Assembly: GCA_959347315.1 (NCBI GenBank)
Contig: OY365814.1
Coordinates: 377,001 to 441,000 of the forward strand
From: Bimastos eiseni
Lineage: Eukaryota > Annelida > Clitellata > Crassiclitellata > Lumbricidae
Length of the DNA: 64,000 nt
Reading direction: 5' to 3'
Within the stretch, counting starts at the first letter, position 1; the number at the start of each line of letters is the position of its first letter. Under the pieces are notes generated by a model that did not search any database, was not told where the DNA came from, and was given only the letters and a program-made list of their open reading frames with translations. The translations under genes were made by a program, and so were the position numbers. Shown piece by piece: positions 1 to 11,725 of the stretch.

Positions 1-139
1 GAATGATTGTTTTTTATGATATTGTCACATCTTTATATACAGATAATTATATTATGATTTCAGTCATGCTCATTTTACAGAGATTTTATCAGGCAGTAAA
101 TTTATTTATTTTTAAGCTGTTTGTTTATTTTTCTGAAAG

Positions 140-208
140 TGGGCGTTGTGAGAAAGAAGCAATTTTGAATAATGAGACCATCTCACGTAACGAACCTCAG
201 TTCATCAG
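140..208 (+). CDS. FRMD3/FRMD5-like FERM protein, internal exon (end of FERM-adjacent region)
   Basis: The exon reads SGRCEKEAILNNETISRNEP then QFIR. It resembles the vertebrate FRMD3 stretch just after the FERM-adjacent segment (SGR, charged residues, EPP-IHR). The acceptor is a pyrimidine-rich tract ending in AAAG at 136-139. The donor CAG/GTAGGT starts at 209. The exon opens with the third base of a codon and leaves two bases, which the next exon completes. The exons coding for the FERM domain must lie to the left of the window. FRMD3/5 proteins are membrane-associated cytoskeletal adaptors. The family assignment rests on this motif plus the C-terminal exon; which of FRMD3 or FRMD5 is the closer relative cannot be decided here. 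Confidence 0.6.
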
Positions 209-1060
209 GTAGGTGTCTCTGTACTTTTTGCCTGTGCTTCAAAATTCGTTAAATCTAATCAAACCACCGCCATCATCATCACTCCATCAGTTAATCTAGG
301 GACTACATTTGCTAATTTTATCTATGTTATTTAATGAATAATCGATTTTTTCTGTGTCTAGTCCAAAGGTTCGATAGTCAGAAGATTGTGTAGGTGATAA
401 AATTGCCGTTTTAATGGTAGCTGGATTGATGAAAGGAATTACGTTTGGCTAGAAGCTGGATTGCACCACTCTTTTCATTCATCCAGCTTCCATTTTGGCA
501 TGATTCTTTTCATGTCAATGTAGCTCCCAGTTTTGCTCATTCTATTCATCAATTAATCCAGCATCCACTTAAATTAATTTCGGAGTATAGAATCTTCGGA
601 CTATTGAACCTTCGGATTATCGAGTGGTCACCAATCGGATAGATAGTGAACCTGTTACTAGTCACACTAAAATAGTTATAACATTCTCAAGAGCTTAACA
701 CTCCTCCTTTGCCAGCACTGTTTGAGTTGCCCAGTAAAAACTGTTCTTTTTTTTGATGCTTGTCCAAATTACGTCTGCGTGTTAACTTTTGCCATGAAAG
801 TGGCTGTTTACCCATCCACTTAGTATGGTATATCTTGGTGTCATAATTTCGCATGTGAACTTATTCTTCTTGCATTGCACTTTTGTGGTGATTATATGTA
901 ATATTCTGATGTGTTCTAACCAGTTTTATTTGATGCTATAATAAGTTCTGGTCACTTCATTGGTAGTGTGCTATTCTAGTAGAATACTCCCTCATGTGAG
1001 AGGTTTAATCTTCCAATATACATGTAGTGCAGTGAAGAAAATTCAACAATGAAGTCATCT

Positions 1061-1100
1061 CTTATTATTATTATTATTATGATCATATATATATATGTAT

Positions 1101-1134
<34 letters not shown>

Positions 1135-1140
1135 GTATGC
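1061..1140. repeat. Microsatellite (ATT)n and (TA)n/(TATG)n
   Basis: An ATT tract passes into TATATATATA and TATGTATG units. It lies in the intron just before the penultimate FRMD-like exon. Confidence 0.9.
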
Positions 1141-1317
1141 CAGTCTGGTAACTTGAGATTTTAATGAGTTATGTAAATTGGTGTGTTAGACTTTAATGAA
1201 TTACACAAATTAATGAGTTAAATTTTCAGGCCCCATGTTTATTTTTGTGTTGAATTTTAATGAATCTCGTAAATTAATGGGTTAGCTTTTAATGAATTAT
1301 GCATCTTATTGTCATAG

Positions 1318-1415
1318 GTCTTCTTCAAACCTTCACTTTGTTCGTACCTATGCGAGTCTTCGATCTGGTTCTATGCCGAATGCATTCAGTGCACTTGGAC
1401 TGAGTGACGAGAGCT
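1318..1415 (+). CDS. FRMD3/FRMD5-like FERM protein, penultimate exon (linker)
   Basis: The acceptor is TTATTGTCATAG ending at 1317. The donor is AGCT/GTGAGT at 1416. One base is needed at the 5' end and one is left at the 3' end, matching both neighbours exactly. It encodes a Ser-rich linker (SSSNLHFVRTYASLRSGS, then a MPNAFSALGLSDES stretch), as expected for the poorly conserved region between the FERM module and the C-terminal membrane segment. The upstream intron (209-1317) carries a few units of the 35 bp satellite and, near its end, a TA/TATG microsatellite. Confidence 0.6.
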
Positions 1416-2199
1416 GTGAGTCATTCATCTTTGATCAGCTTACTTACCTCTATATTTCTATTACGCTGTTGTCAAATGAGGTTGACTCAGCCTTCAACTC
1501 TTCAGGGGTTGACTGTTAAATGAGGGAAGGGAAGGGAAGGTGGGTGCTTTGCAGGCTAGGCTGCCAAACAGGCAAATTCGACTCTTGTTAATCAATTTAT
1601 CAACTATCATCTATCTTAATCATGCTTGTCAGTTTTAATGAATAAACTATTGTTGTTATTATTATTATTATTGAGATTTCCATGCCAGTTTGAATCAATA
1701 AGGAAGAAATTTATTATTCTGGAATTTCTTATACTTCGTAATTGTATTTCTGATTTTTTATCATTATTATTACTATTATTTTTGTTGTCGGCATTGTTGT
1801 TGTTGTTGTTGTGAAGGCAAGAGGGTTTGCATTATTTTTTTTCTAGTTCCCAAGTAATTCACTGTCTTTGTTGACTGCATCACAACTCATTTAATCTAAT
1901 GTAACAACCAAGCAAATTTATCTTTTCATCACTCCATCAGATTATCCAGGAACTCTAATTGGTACAAGGATATGTGGTACACTTTGCCATTTTACCCTTT
2001 TTATGGAACACAGGAAGGATTGAACTTGAGATGTTGCAAGCAATTGCCAACTCAGTCAATTATTGAATATTGCATGCATTTAGTAAAAACTGTGATCATT
2101 GTTCACTCAAGAATTTATTAGCCTACCTCCATCAATTGTTGTTGCTTACTGAGTCCTTCAGTCAAACTTCATGCGCAATTCTTGCAAACACCTCGACCA

Positions 2200-2402
2200 A
2201 GCAGTATCACACCTTCTCAGTTGTTGGCCCTTCCTCCTGAAGCTCACTCCCCTTAGAGATGTGTCTGTTGTCAAGGAGTAATTGCACATTTGTGTTACTA
2301 GTTCCATAAGACTGATTTTTATCACCGTCGTTGGGCTAGGAGCGCTTCCGAGTAGACTTCTTGAGGGGCGTTATATACATGCTAAACAGAATGAATGAAT
2401 TT
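2200..2402 (+). mobile_element. 3' end of a LINE with (GAAT)n tail
   Basis: The 3' part reads GGAGCGCTTCCGAGTAGA, then CTTGAGGGGCGTTATATA, and ends in GAATGAATGAAT. The same 3' end follows the reverse-transcriptase fragment at 50400-51125 in the opposite orientation, so this is a 5'-truncated copy of that LINE family. It lies in the last intron of the FRMD-like gene. Confidence 0.5.
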
Positions 2403-2591
2403 AGCAATGCAATAGTATATCTTAGGCACTTGGGGTTCGGAACTGTTTTATTTTCATACATATTACTGTATTCCAAGCATTTTTATTGGTCCAGTCCATT
2501 AAGTTTTTTTATTTTGTGACTAATTAACAGCATCCGTAATGGTAATCTTGGTTTATTTATTGCTTGGTTTCGTCTTTTGCTATGTTGTCAG

Positions 2592-3238
2592 TCGACAGTT
2601 TCAACCACTGTGAGGGACTGTCGAGGTCACTGGATGATTTCTCCATGTTCTCAGCCCCTGAGTATGTAGATCGCAACTGGCCTGACTTCCCTCCAGATCG
2701 TGAAGCCTTTCGTCTGATGACAGGTAGGATGACGTTTGGCGTGGCTGAAACTCCATCTAGAGACCAAATGGAGACATCACACTCTCATCAAGAGCAGTCG
2801 TATCTCTCAAATGCACCGGATGCCAATTTGCTTCGACTCAACACCATGGTGGACGCCAACCACTGCACGGGCATGTTAACCTCTGAAGATATCCACTGTC
2901 ATAGCAATAATGTCAACGGTCCGATGTCCGACGTGGTTCTGATCGAGTCACAGAATGTTCTCTCGATCCCACGACTTCTGCGCTGGATTGAGGAGAGTCC
3001 GGGGATGTCAACGATGGTTGCGATCATTTCCTCTCAGCGTGTTTCCATCTGTTGTTGGTCGTTGATTCTGTCTGTCTGCATGGTGTCAACCATCCTCTTT
3101 CTCTTCACGATATTCCTTCTCGAGACGGATGCAGATGTTCCAGTAATACGCGAGCTGCGACATCTCCCAGAAGTCCAGGGATTCAAGCGCAGACGTTATG
3201 AAATACTCAAGAGTAAGATGAGCAATCTGTTTGGCTGA
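2592..3238 (+). CDS. FRMD3/FRMD5-like FERM protein, last exon with C-terminal transmembrane segment
   Basis: A T-rich tract ending TTGTCAG gives an acceptor at 2590-2591, and the two bases TC complete the codon left open at 1415. The alternative AG at 2597-2598 would break phase. The exon codes for about 215 residues. First comes a negatively charged region (SRSLDDFSMFSAPEYVDR). Near the end is one hydrophobic segment, CCWSLILSVCMVSTILFLFT, followed by FLLETDADVPVIRELRHLPE and a basic tail ending SNLFG. The order membrane segment, L-E/T-D, then V-P-F/V-x-R-E-I/L-R-x-x-P-E is the signature end of FRMD3 and FRMD5. The protein is probably tail-anchored, with its N-terminal FERM module bound to membrane lipids or cytoskeletal partners. 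The stop is TGA at 3236. Confidence 0.65.
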
Positions 3239-4100
3239 GCAGCATTAATATACTCTTATTGTGCTCATATATTTATTGCAAGGGTTGGTGAAGCTAGCAT
3301 TTTCGGCTGGGAATGATGTTTTTGGGTAAGAATGGTTCTTAGGTCAGGGATGACCTTTGATGATGCAAATGGCCTTTTTTGCCAGAAATTGTGATTTGCC
3401 AACAACAAACAACACGTTCCCAAAAGAGCATATTTCATCCGAAAATTGCATGTTTACAAGGTGTTACAGGTTTATTGAATTTGGTGCAAGGTGTTTGTTG
3501 GTTTTTGTAAAACCTGCTAGAGGTCATGAGTAAGGTTTTAGCAAAGAAATGGTCTAATTATAGCGATATAGTTTTAAGGATGTGATTAGTCATTGTTTAG
3601 ATATTTCTAGTGATGAGAAGTAGCTGCTTTATGCCTGCATTTAGCTCACTGTTGTTATTAGTATAAATATTTGGAGTGCCACCTTCAGTTGAATTTTAGC
3701 ATAAGTTTAATGACCTAGCAATAGGTGTAAGTGCCAAAAGATGTCTGCATTGTTGTTTCAACATAGCTATGCGCTATCTAGGAAAGGTTGTGTTTTTATA
3801 CAGAACACTATATTTTTACTCTAAGGACAGCAAAATACATTGTGTCTGTCTTAAAGTTTTATAATTTCTGTACAGGCCAGTTTTGCTTTATTTGCAATAA
3901 TATTTAATGTTTCAAGGATAATTTCATTAATGGCCAGTGGGTAATTGTCTTTTAAGCAGGTTGCTATGACTCCTGTTTTTGCCATAGATTAATGTTTGTC
4001 TACTGGAGATGTTGTGTATGATGGAGTAGTCATAGGTGCCAAGTCGTATTCAATATTGTCGTGTAGTGGTTCGTGTAATAAGTTTGATATTGCACAGTTG

Positions 4101-4106
4101 AATAAA
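4101..4106 (+). terminator. Candidate poly(A) signal of the FRMD-like gene
   Basis: AATAAA lies about 860 bp after the stop codon and just before a TGTATGTATG stretch that could serve as the downstream GU-rich element. The region 3239-4100 would then be the 3' UTR. No other AATAAA is as well placed. Confidence 0.35.
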
Positions 4107-4960
4107 TGTATGTATGTATCCAGGGTAACAATACTGGAAAAGCGTATTGGCAATATCAATGCTATTTCTTAAAATTATTTCAATACTAATACTTTTGCCA
4201 GTAGTTTTTTTGTAAGAAACTCTACATATATTGACATAAATAATATGTGCTCACAATATCATGCAGTAATGAGTTTCCTATTTTCCTTCATAAAATTTTT
4301 ACGGATTGCATTATTTTCGTCACAAAGGAATTTATTTCTCATTTTTTCTTGATTGTGACTTAGTCAAATGCATGTGAAACCATTTTAATTTCGGTGGTAG
4401 AAGAAGTATTGATATCGAGCATCGCTGACAGGCTGCAAAATATCGGTGATACACATGCAATACTGATGATTGTGAAAAAATTAAACTATAGTGATATATT
4501 GCTTTGATACTGAAAGGAGTATCACGATACCATGTATTGCAATGTGTTTTTGCAAAATTAGCAGCTGTGTGTGTCTATAGATACTTAACATAGCACCTTT
4601 TAAATACCTTAGAAAAGCACTGCACATATTCCTATCTCTGCCTGATCTAGACTGTGTAACAATATTATATATGTGACGTAGCGATGTTTTACAATTGAAC
4701 TCGCTGATATTTGTATGGTTTGCGCGTTTTTATACTTTCAACTTGAGAGGAAACCTTTCTAAACTGGTCACTGATGCAATATGTACAGTCCGTGGCTTAC
4801 TTTAGTGTAACCGACAATGTGTTATTACTACTTACATTTATTAAATGCCACAATCCATCAGTCAATGATGCTTGTTGAACTGTTGTGAGTGTAGGACTAA
4901 CATCTAAAGGGAGGCTCAACCTGTACTATTGGGGAGGCTCTCAGCATTACCAAACAAATT
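4107..4960. other. Intergenic, no recognised gene
   Basis: AT-rich sequence without convincing exons, RNA genes or element ends. Confidence 0.5.
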
Positions 4961-4964
4961 CTTG

Positions 4965-5160
4965 TTTAACTAGAAGTTGGATTAAAAGAAATAATTCTTG
5001 CAGAAATAGAAGTTGGATTAGCAAACAATAATATTACCATCAATCCAACTTCTATTTTGCAGATTACAATGGGCGAATAATAACTTTTTGGTCATGAACT
5101 ATTTGCCTGTGAACCAATTGTCAGAAGTTTGTTGGTGAACAATTTGTCTGTGAGCCATGA
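4965..5160. repeat. 35 bp satellite, small reverse-then-forward cluster
   Basis: Two reverse units (AGAAGTTGGATT) are followed by one forward unit (ATCAATCCAACTTCTATTTT) and a non-satellite tail containing TTTTTGGTCATGAACTATTT. The same order recurs at 5605-5890 and, degraded, at 63670-63790. This suggests one composite element of which the satellite is the terminal part. Confidence 0.6.
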
Positions 5161-5319
5161 CCACTATAGATTGCATAACATAACATTATCACACATTGAT
5201 TCTTGAAGACTGAGTTTCATGCAGTGCATCTTGTCTAGGTGCAAGCGCATGTTAAATTCCAGTTGGTAATTTTGTAATTTTATTACAGAGTTTACATCAG
5301 TATTTTTATACCGGTTCAC

Positions 5320-5405
5320 AATTCATGATGCCAAAGAAGCGTTCTCTTTATTTCTGATAGCAATTTTTCATGAATTTCTCAGCAGCAAACAAAATGTGGC
5401 AGATC
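5320..5405 (-). pseudogene. Detached 3' UTR fragment of the duplicated zinc-finger gene
   Basis: About 80 bp (TTCATGATGCCAAAGAAG ... CTCTTTATTTCTGATAGCAA ... AATGTGGCAG) match 15215-15300, the 3' UTR of the large zinc-finger gene, including its reverse-strand AATAAA (TTTATT at 5347). The rest of the duplicated 3' region resumes at about 7640. About 2.2 kb of other sequence, including a Harbinger-like MITE, therefore separates the two parts. Confidence 0.55.
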
Positions 5406-5604
5406 ATATTAAAGTGCATGATGTGTGTTAAACTGTAGAAATTATTTTGCCATACTTTGGCCCACATGCCGCCTCTCTGCATTTGGAGTTTTCATCCCTT
5501 CACCTCTTCGGCAAGTCGTCGAATGGTTCAAGACAAATGGTTTACGGACAAAAGGTTAAAATTATATTATTCAATAAAATAAAAGTTGGACTCATGACAA
5601 CAAC

Positions 5605-5890
5605 ACTTGCTTAACTAGAAGTTGGATTGATGAAAGAAATTTTTATTAAATAGGATATTCAACATGGATGAAAATAATTTTTGCTCACATAGAAGATGGA
5701 TTATTAACAAGAATTCTTGATCAAATAGATGTTGGATTCAGAAAAATAATTCCTGCTGAAATATAAGTTGAATTAGCAAGCACTATAACTGTCATTCCAA
5801 CTTCTATTTTACCATATACAATAGGCAAATAAAATAACCTTTTTGATCATGAACCATTTGTCGTGGAACATTTGTTGATGACCCCTGATG
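5605..5890. repeat. 35 bp satellite cluster plus its composite tail
   Basis: Reverse units (TAGAAGTTGGATTGATGA and degenerate copies) run to about 5770. One forward unit (ATTCCAACTTCTATTTTACC) follows, then CTTTTTGATCATGAACCATT. The organisation matches 4965-5160. Confidence 0.6.
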
Positions 5891-5905
5891 GAACAGTTGT
5901 GGTTA

Positions 5906-6380
5906 GGGCCATCCACATATTACGTACACAAAAAAAATCGGATTTTCCCCGTTGCACTGCGTACATTTCGTCGACCCCATTCCATGTGTACGTACATTTG
6001 AGCTCTACCCCCACCCATTGCAAAGGTTAACTAGCTAAAAACATCTATACGACATTGATTTTGCCACAGGCTATTTAGTTTTGTTAAGCATCATATTTAA
6101 CAGTTTAAATTTGTTAACTGTTATGAAGAAATAAAACACTAACAATGCTTGCATTTGAAACCGTTTTAATGCTACATAAAATTGATTAAGCAGGAATATA
6201 ATCTGTGATTAGGTTTACAGTTCTGATTTTCATATTCTGTATTGTGGACGTCATAATTAGACAATTATATTTGCGTACGTACATATTTTCGGAACGCCCC
6301 TCCCCACCATACGCACCCGTACGCAAAATGGCCGAAATTTTAAACCCCCCTCGCGGCGTACGTAATATGTGAACGGCCCC
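5906..6380. mobile_element. MITE with TTA target duplication (PIF/Harbinger-like)
   Basis: The left end GGGCCATCCACATATTACGT and the inverted right end GGGGCCGTTCACATATTACG match over about 24 bp. The element is 475 bp, flanked by TTA at 5903-5905 and 6381-6383. Both inner ends carry GTACGTAC-type motifs. It has no transposase, so it is non-autonomous. The TTA duplication fits PIF/Harbinger elements, but family assignment by ends alone is tentative. Confidence 0.65.
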
Positions 6381-6383
6381 TTA

Positions 6384-7600
6384 GAAGAGTGAATGTATTT
6401 CAAGTTTTTGGTCATTGATATAGATTTTATGTAATATTTTTACTGAATTGCATGACATGAAGCATATGCTGCGTATGTCATTTCAGTGTTGTGAATTTAA
6501 ATATGAGGGAGCAATTTAACTGTCTGCATATCATTGCCATATTTGAATAGTTGATAGTTTTAGACAGACAGTTTTATTCAATAGAACAGTGCGAACTGAT
6601 TGTTATTCAGAAAGTAAACATTCGTCAGTGGATATAAAGCTTTTGCCAAATGTTTTGTTTTCTTATTTATTTAATAGTTTTTCATTGTTCTCTATACAGT
6701 AGTGTTTAGTCACTGTTTAGAGCAGTTGTACTTGTTATTTGTACAACTCGAGTATGGGTATAAGTAGTGCTGAGACTAGAGTACTTGTACATGAAACTTA
6801 AGTATTTGTACTTGAAATATAAGTACTTTTACTTGGAACCTAAGCAAATAACCTCCCGGTATTGGCTTATTTCTGTGATTTAAATCTTGCACTAGCAGGC
6901 GAAATGCACCTTAAATGACGAAGTGAAGGCTGACATTTGATCAATTCAAGGTCACAAAATTAATCTTTTGGAATTTAACCTGGTTATTCCACATACAGTT
7001 ACAATGCCACTCTGGACCACAATCGACATATGTCCTGGACATTATAAAGTCTTAATGTTCACAAACTAAGTTCACAGACAATTCAAGGATGTGACAAAAA
7101 GGAGAGTGTGAATTATGTGAATTATATGAATGCACTGAAAATAATACATTAGAAATTGTTAGGTATCATAAGATAAGTATGGGTATGACCATAAGATTAG
7201 AAGTTTAATTCCATGTATCATTGTAAGCCTAAGGCTTGTAAGCACACGTTATGGTGGTCGTTCAAAAGCAATTTCATCTATGCATGCCCTAAGCATGCCA
7301 ATACTTTTATAGGGGTGCCAAAAATTGATCAACATTTCCAGGAATGCAGAGCACATAAATATTTGCAATGCTTGTGTTACTTCATCAAGTTTATTGAAGA
7401 AATGAATTTAACAAATAAAAAGTTTTTACCCTGATTAATTATTTTTGAGTTGGTGCATGCCAGTGAACATAGCAAACATTAATTAAAACAATGTCATTGT
7501 CAATGTGGCATTAAGTCAATCAACTGCCATTAAAATGTGAATTAAAAGACTCTACAGATGGTTTGAACATATATGGTAAACCTCATTCTCCATTTAAATA
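6384..7600. other. Intergenic, no recognised gene
   Basis: AT-rich. It includes a short run of AGTACTTGTACTTG-like subrepeats at about 6730-6840. The 73-residue frame at 7213-7434 has several Cys and His, but not in zinc-finger spacing. Confidence 0.4.
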
Positions 7601-7639
7601 CAGGTTTTAAGTAATTATTTAGTACATATAATGCTTACA

Positions 7640-8330
7640 TCCAATGCAATGCATGAACCTAGTTCCTTGTTCTGAATATAATCTAACATCAGGTCTCTTT
7701 CCTTGTTACTTTTCAACAGTTATTCTCAAATATTTCATATCCGTCCAATGTAATTTCTATTTCTTTGATTTGTGTGAATGCAAATTTCTAAGCATGCACT
7801 CACATGACATGTTACAATATCATATGAAACAATGCTACAAATGCATTAGAAACTTGGGTTTAAAATGTTACAAATGTAATTAAAAATACATTCAATAAAA
7901 TGCATGTGACAGGGCAGATAAAATCATGGTAAACTTTGAATCCACGGGTAAATATTTAAATACAGATATTTCAAAATTTAAAAAAATTCTTGCATAAAAT
8001 CTTGGGGAGTATTGCAATAAAATTTGTCCGACTTGCAGAGCATGTAAGTAAGGTTTTATAGAGAGCCTTGCTTTTGCAATCATGATATGCTTCTATTATT
8101 TTTCAAAGCTTAACAAATTAGTCATAGTTTTAACGTTTTTTGTCCTATGTGAATTCTTTCATGGCGGCGTAGATGAGAAGAATCCGAGAACTTTTTCTGG
8201 CAAACAATGCAGCTGAACGGTTTCTCCCCACTGTGGATTCTCCTATGACATTGCAGCGAATTACTGCTCTGTAAAACATATCTGTTCATTTCACAACTTA
8301 AAACCAATTATACAAAATGTTGAAACGTTT
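7640..8330 (-). pseudogene. Collapsed duplicate of the large zinc-finger gene (3' UTR, last finger and 5' flank only)
   Basis: 7640-8220 matches the 3' UTR and last coding part of the gene at 15345-15880, with the landmark ACATCAGGTCTCT and the C-terminal [28 protein letters not shown]. At about 8245 the match jumps from the last finger to sequence that, in the intact copy, lies 450 bp upstream of the start (22245-22306, CGAATTACT-CTCTGTAAA). All other fingers are missing. The residual frame on the - strand (8122-8307) codes for one complete finger and part of another. It has no plausible upstream exon and is most likely non-functional. Confidence 0.7.
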
Positions 8331-8654
8331 GACACAGTAAAACGACTAAACCAAGTTTATATTTGGTGAACCATTGTGACAAACCCAAAAGCTTGCACCT
8401 CCCATCATCCTCATCATGTTATAATTATATCAAACTTGCAATAAACAAGCACACCTTAGATTTAACTATTGTAATGAAATTTGTTGAACAAATTGAAGAG
8501 AGGTTATTATGTGTATTTGAAGTTATTGTATAGAAATAATTTTTAACTATAGAGAGGAGAATAAAGATACTGGTATTGCACAGAAGTAGCACATATGTCT
8601 TATGGGTTCTAGGTAAATTCTTCACCATCAATTTTTCGCCACATCAAATAAATG

Positions 8655-9690
8655 TAAATGGAAGCGGGATTGATGAAACAAATATACCTAAATGAAAGCG
8701 GTAGTATTGATGAAAAGAATATAAGTAAATGGAAGCGGGATTGACGGAAAGAAATATACTGAAATGGAAGCGGGATTGGTGAAAAGAAATATATCTAAAT
8801 GGAAGCGGGATTATGTGTTACAAGATATACACAGGAGAACACCAATATCATGTTGTGAAGTTCAAGACTTATTAAGATGCATAGAAGTGAAGAGAGTAAC
8901 CAGGTAAACTTCCACACGGCTGTAAGTTCAATGGTCATGAAAGCAATGCGACCAACATTGATATTGGCGGCAGTTGAAGTTTTGGAGGAGCAAGACGTCT
9001 TATAATGATGGCAACAAAGAGAAATGGAGAGTTGATAAAGTGAGGTACTGTAGTGTATGAATGTACAACTTTACAATGTTTAGCTGGGAAAGTATTGCAT
9101 AGAACACCGTTGAGGGATGCAATGCGATCAAACTCTCTATCTTCCATCTGGTGTGTGCCGAAGAAGAGGCTTTTGTCCATGTTATTTTCTTCGACATCTA
9201 TGTCTCAAATTTTCCATCCATGTCTTTATTTGTCTCCATCGACTCTGTGTACCTTCCACGTCGCAATATAATGCCCTTACTGGTAACCTCTTATAGTCCA
9301 TTCTTGCTACGTGGCCAAACCCTGTCAGTCTTTTTTCTGATCCAGTCTACCATTTTTATCACTGTACTAGCTCTATCCTGGTTACCCCATTGCGAAAGAT
9401 GATGGGTTGATATCAAAAGATATCCGTTTAACTGAAACCTGGATTGATGAAATGATTTAACTAGAAGGTTGATCAATGAAAGGAATTGATGAAATGATGT
9501 TCTTTAATTGGAAGCAGGAATGATGAAAAGATCTTAACTATAGAAGGTGAATTTCTGCCTAACAGGAAGCATAAACAATGAAAGATTTCTGCGTAACTGG
9601 GTGCGGGATTGATGAACAGTTTCTGCCTAAGAGGAAGCGCGAAAGATGAAAAGATTTCAGTTTACCTAGAAGCTGGAATTATGAAAATAA
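8655..9690 (-). repeat. 35 bp satellite, reverse units in two blocks (8655-8820 and 9430-9690)
   Basis: Units of the type TAAATGGAAGCGGGATTGAT GAAAAG repeat about five times at 8655-8820 and again, more degenerate, at 9430-9690. A LINE remnant (9050-9410) lies between the blocks. The forward partner block starts at 10865. Confidence 0.75.
9050..9410 (-). pseudogene. Probable LINE ORF2 C-terminal remnant
   Basis: Reverse-strand frames, joined across frameshifts, include MVDWIRKKTDRVWPRSKNGL, a TESMETNKDMDG stretch and THQMEDREFDRIASLNGVL. The layout (W-I-R-K-K-T, then a W-K/E-D-R-E-x-W/F-R motif before the end) is like the C-terminal end of RTE-type retrotransposon proteins. Several stops and shifts show that it is dead. 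The family call is tentative. Confidence 0.35.
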
Positions 9691-9983
9691 TTATGCAATC
9701 CAGTAAGAAGCAAAGTGCGTCACCTATACTGCAAGTTTGCCGAACCTACGGCCGTTAGGCTGGTATACAATACGTCAGGACAAAGGATGTTAAGACAAGG
9801 TTGACACATAGCAACCTAGTTACAAGATATTTGATTAAGAATAGTCTTTGACTTGGATGACAAGGGCAATTCTATTGAATATGCTAGCCCAGAATTGGAT
9901 AAAGTTTTGTTGACAGTAGACATGAGGTGACAGAAACATAACAGAGCAGCTACAAACTGCAAACAGGAAAGAAGATACAATAA

Positions 9984-10788
9984 CAGTGTTGGGCACGAGA
10001 CTAAAACCTCGAGACCGAGACCGACAGGTAAAAGACCAAGACAGGGTGGTCCGAGACCGATGGTCCGAGACCAAGACTGATGCATTCGAGACCAAGACCA
10101 ATATTCTTTTTTATAAACAATTCTATTTATTACGATGCTAAAACGGAATAACACGCTAAAAACATAAATTTTGTTGCTGAAGAATACTAATCTTAATAAT
10201 GGTCAAGAAAACAGTTTCACCAGCCAGTCTGAACTGTTGCAGGTTCAGCCCTTGACTTTGGCCTGAGAATATCATACTATAAATTACTTACAGTATACGA
10301 TAGATAAATACTTTAGACATCTGAACAAGTAGATCAATGTTCCGTTTGAAAGGTGTACTTATACTAGAAATTTTAGGCTAACAGTGTCTACATGTGGCCG
10401 ACAACATAAATATTAGATTGTTCCAAAACCTTGAAATTTGTGAAAGCAAATTTTGAAATGGATGGCTCTGTTGCAAATGCATTTTTTGCCCATAGCAACA
10501 TGTATATATACATAGTCAGCATACCATAAATCAATAACAATCGCCTATGGGGACCTAAACATGCGGTATAAAAAAATTGCTCTGCTACGGCAAATGACAA
10601 AGAACGCAAATCTACGATGGAGACCAATTCCAAGACCGTTCCTTTAAGACCAAGACCAAAGCATTCGAGACCGAGACCAATGGTCCGAGACCAAGACCGA
10701 TGCGCATTCGAGACCAAGACCAAGACTGCAGTTTTCCGGTCTTGAGGCTGTCTTGAGACCAAGACCGCATCTTGAGACCACATCCCTA
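9984..10788. mobile_element. Non-autonomous hAT-like element with GAGACCAAGACC subrepeats
   Basis: The left end is CAGTGTTGGGCACGAGAC. The inverted right end is TAGGGATGTGGTCTC. Possible 8 bp target duplications TACAATAA (9976) and TATGATAA (10789) agree at 6 of 8 positions. Both ends are packed with GAGACCAAGACC or GGTCCGAGACC units (9997-10110 and 10615-10785) in the same orientation. The frames here are translations of these subrepeats, not genes. Confidence 0.5.
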
Positions 10789-10864
10789 TATGATAATATC
10801 GTATTTTAGCATATTTTAGTCTTGTAAAATTTTTCAAAAAACAAATAGTGTATTTTATTATTAT

Positions 10865-11230
10865 AACGACATTCTTTCATCGATCCAGCTTCCATTTAGG
10901 TATATTATTTTCACCAATCCAGCTTCCATTTAGGTATATTATTTTCACCAATCCAGCTTCCATTTAGGTATATTATTTTCACCAATCCAGCTCCCATTTA
11001 GGTATATCATTTTCATCAATCCAGCTTCCATTTAGATTTATTTTCATCAATCAAGTTTTTGCATACACAGCCTTGTTTACATTGATTCCACTTCCATCGT
11101 AACGACATTCTCGCTTCAATGCAGCATATTTAAGCATGATATTTTCATCAATCCAGCTTCCATATAAGCATAATTCCTTTCATCAATCCAGTTTCTACTT
11201 ACATGGTCTTCTTTTCATTGACCCCGACTC
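10865..11230 (+). repeat. 35 bp satellite, forward block with four near-identical 34 bp units
   Basis: From 10880 the unit CAATCCAGCTTCCATTTA plus GGTATATTATTTTCAC (34 bp) repeats four times almost without change, then decays. This is the most homogeneous stretch of the satellite in the window, so local amplification here is recent. Confidence 0.85.
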
Positions 11231-11504
11231 CGTTTAAGGTAAAGTTGGACATATATTCGCATCAAATATTTATATACACTAAAATACGAGTGGACAAAAT
11301 GGTAAATTCTAAAATACGCTAAAATATGATTTTACAGAAGATTCAGTTACAAATCCTGGTAAATGCGAAGGATACTGAAAATACTGTCCCCACAAGTAAA
11401 CAATATAGCTGCCACTAAATGCGCCCAAATAGAGCGCTGATAATCAGCCCGACACATCGAAACCGGTTACAGCTAATGTACTTAAATAGACAAAGTTAGT
11501 TTAA

Positions 11505-11725
11505 TCAAGCCAGGTTCCATTTAAGAGTAATTCTTGGCATCAATCCAGCTTTTATTTGAGCATCATTCTTTTCATCTTAAACAGTCGAGATTCCGCTCAA
11601 GCATGATTCGTTTCATCAATCTATCTCCCATCTGACAACATTCTGGTTATCGATCCAACTTCTAGGTAACATAATTATTTTCATATATCCAGCCTCCATT
11701 AGAACGATGTTCTTTTCATCAACAA
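11505..11725 (+). repeat. 35 bp satellite, degenerate forward block
   Basis: Units such as CATCAATCCAGCTTTTATTT and CATCAATCTATCTCCCATCT. The preceding 11280-11500 holds two copies of the CTAAAATACGCTAAAATA motif and no gene. Confidence 0.6.

Noticed and set aside
7213..7434. 73-codon frame with several Cys and His
   Set aside because: Spacing does not match C2H2, BED, THAP or other fingers that I know.
9816..10837. Frames rich in WSRTIGLG and similar
   Set aside because: Translations of GAGACCAAGACC subrepeats in a hAT-like element.
10865..11040. CRISPR-like regular repeats
   Set aside because: Units are contiguous with no unique spacers and the host is a eukaryote.
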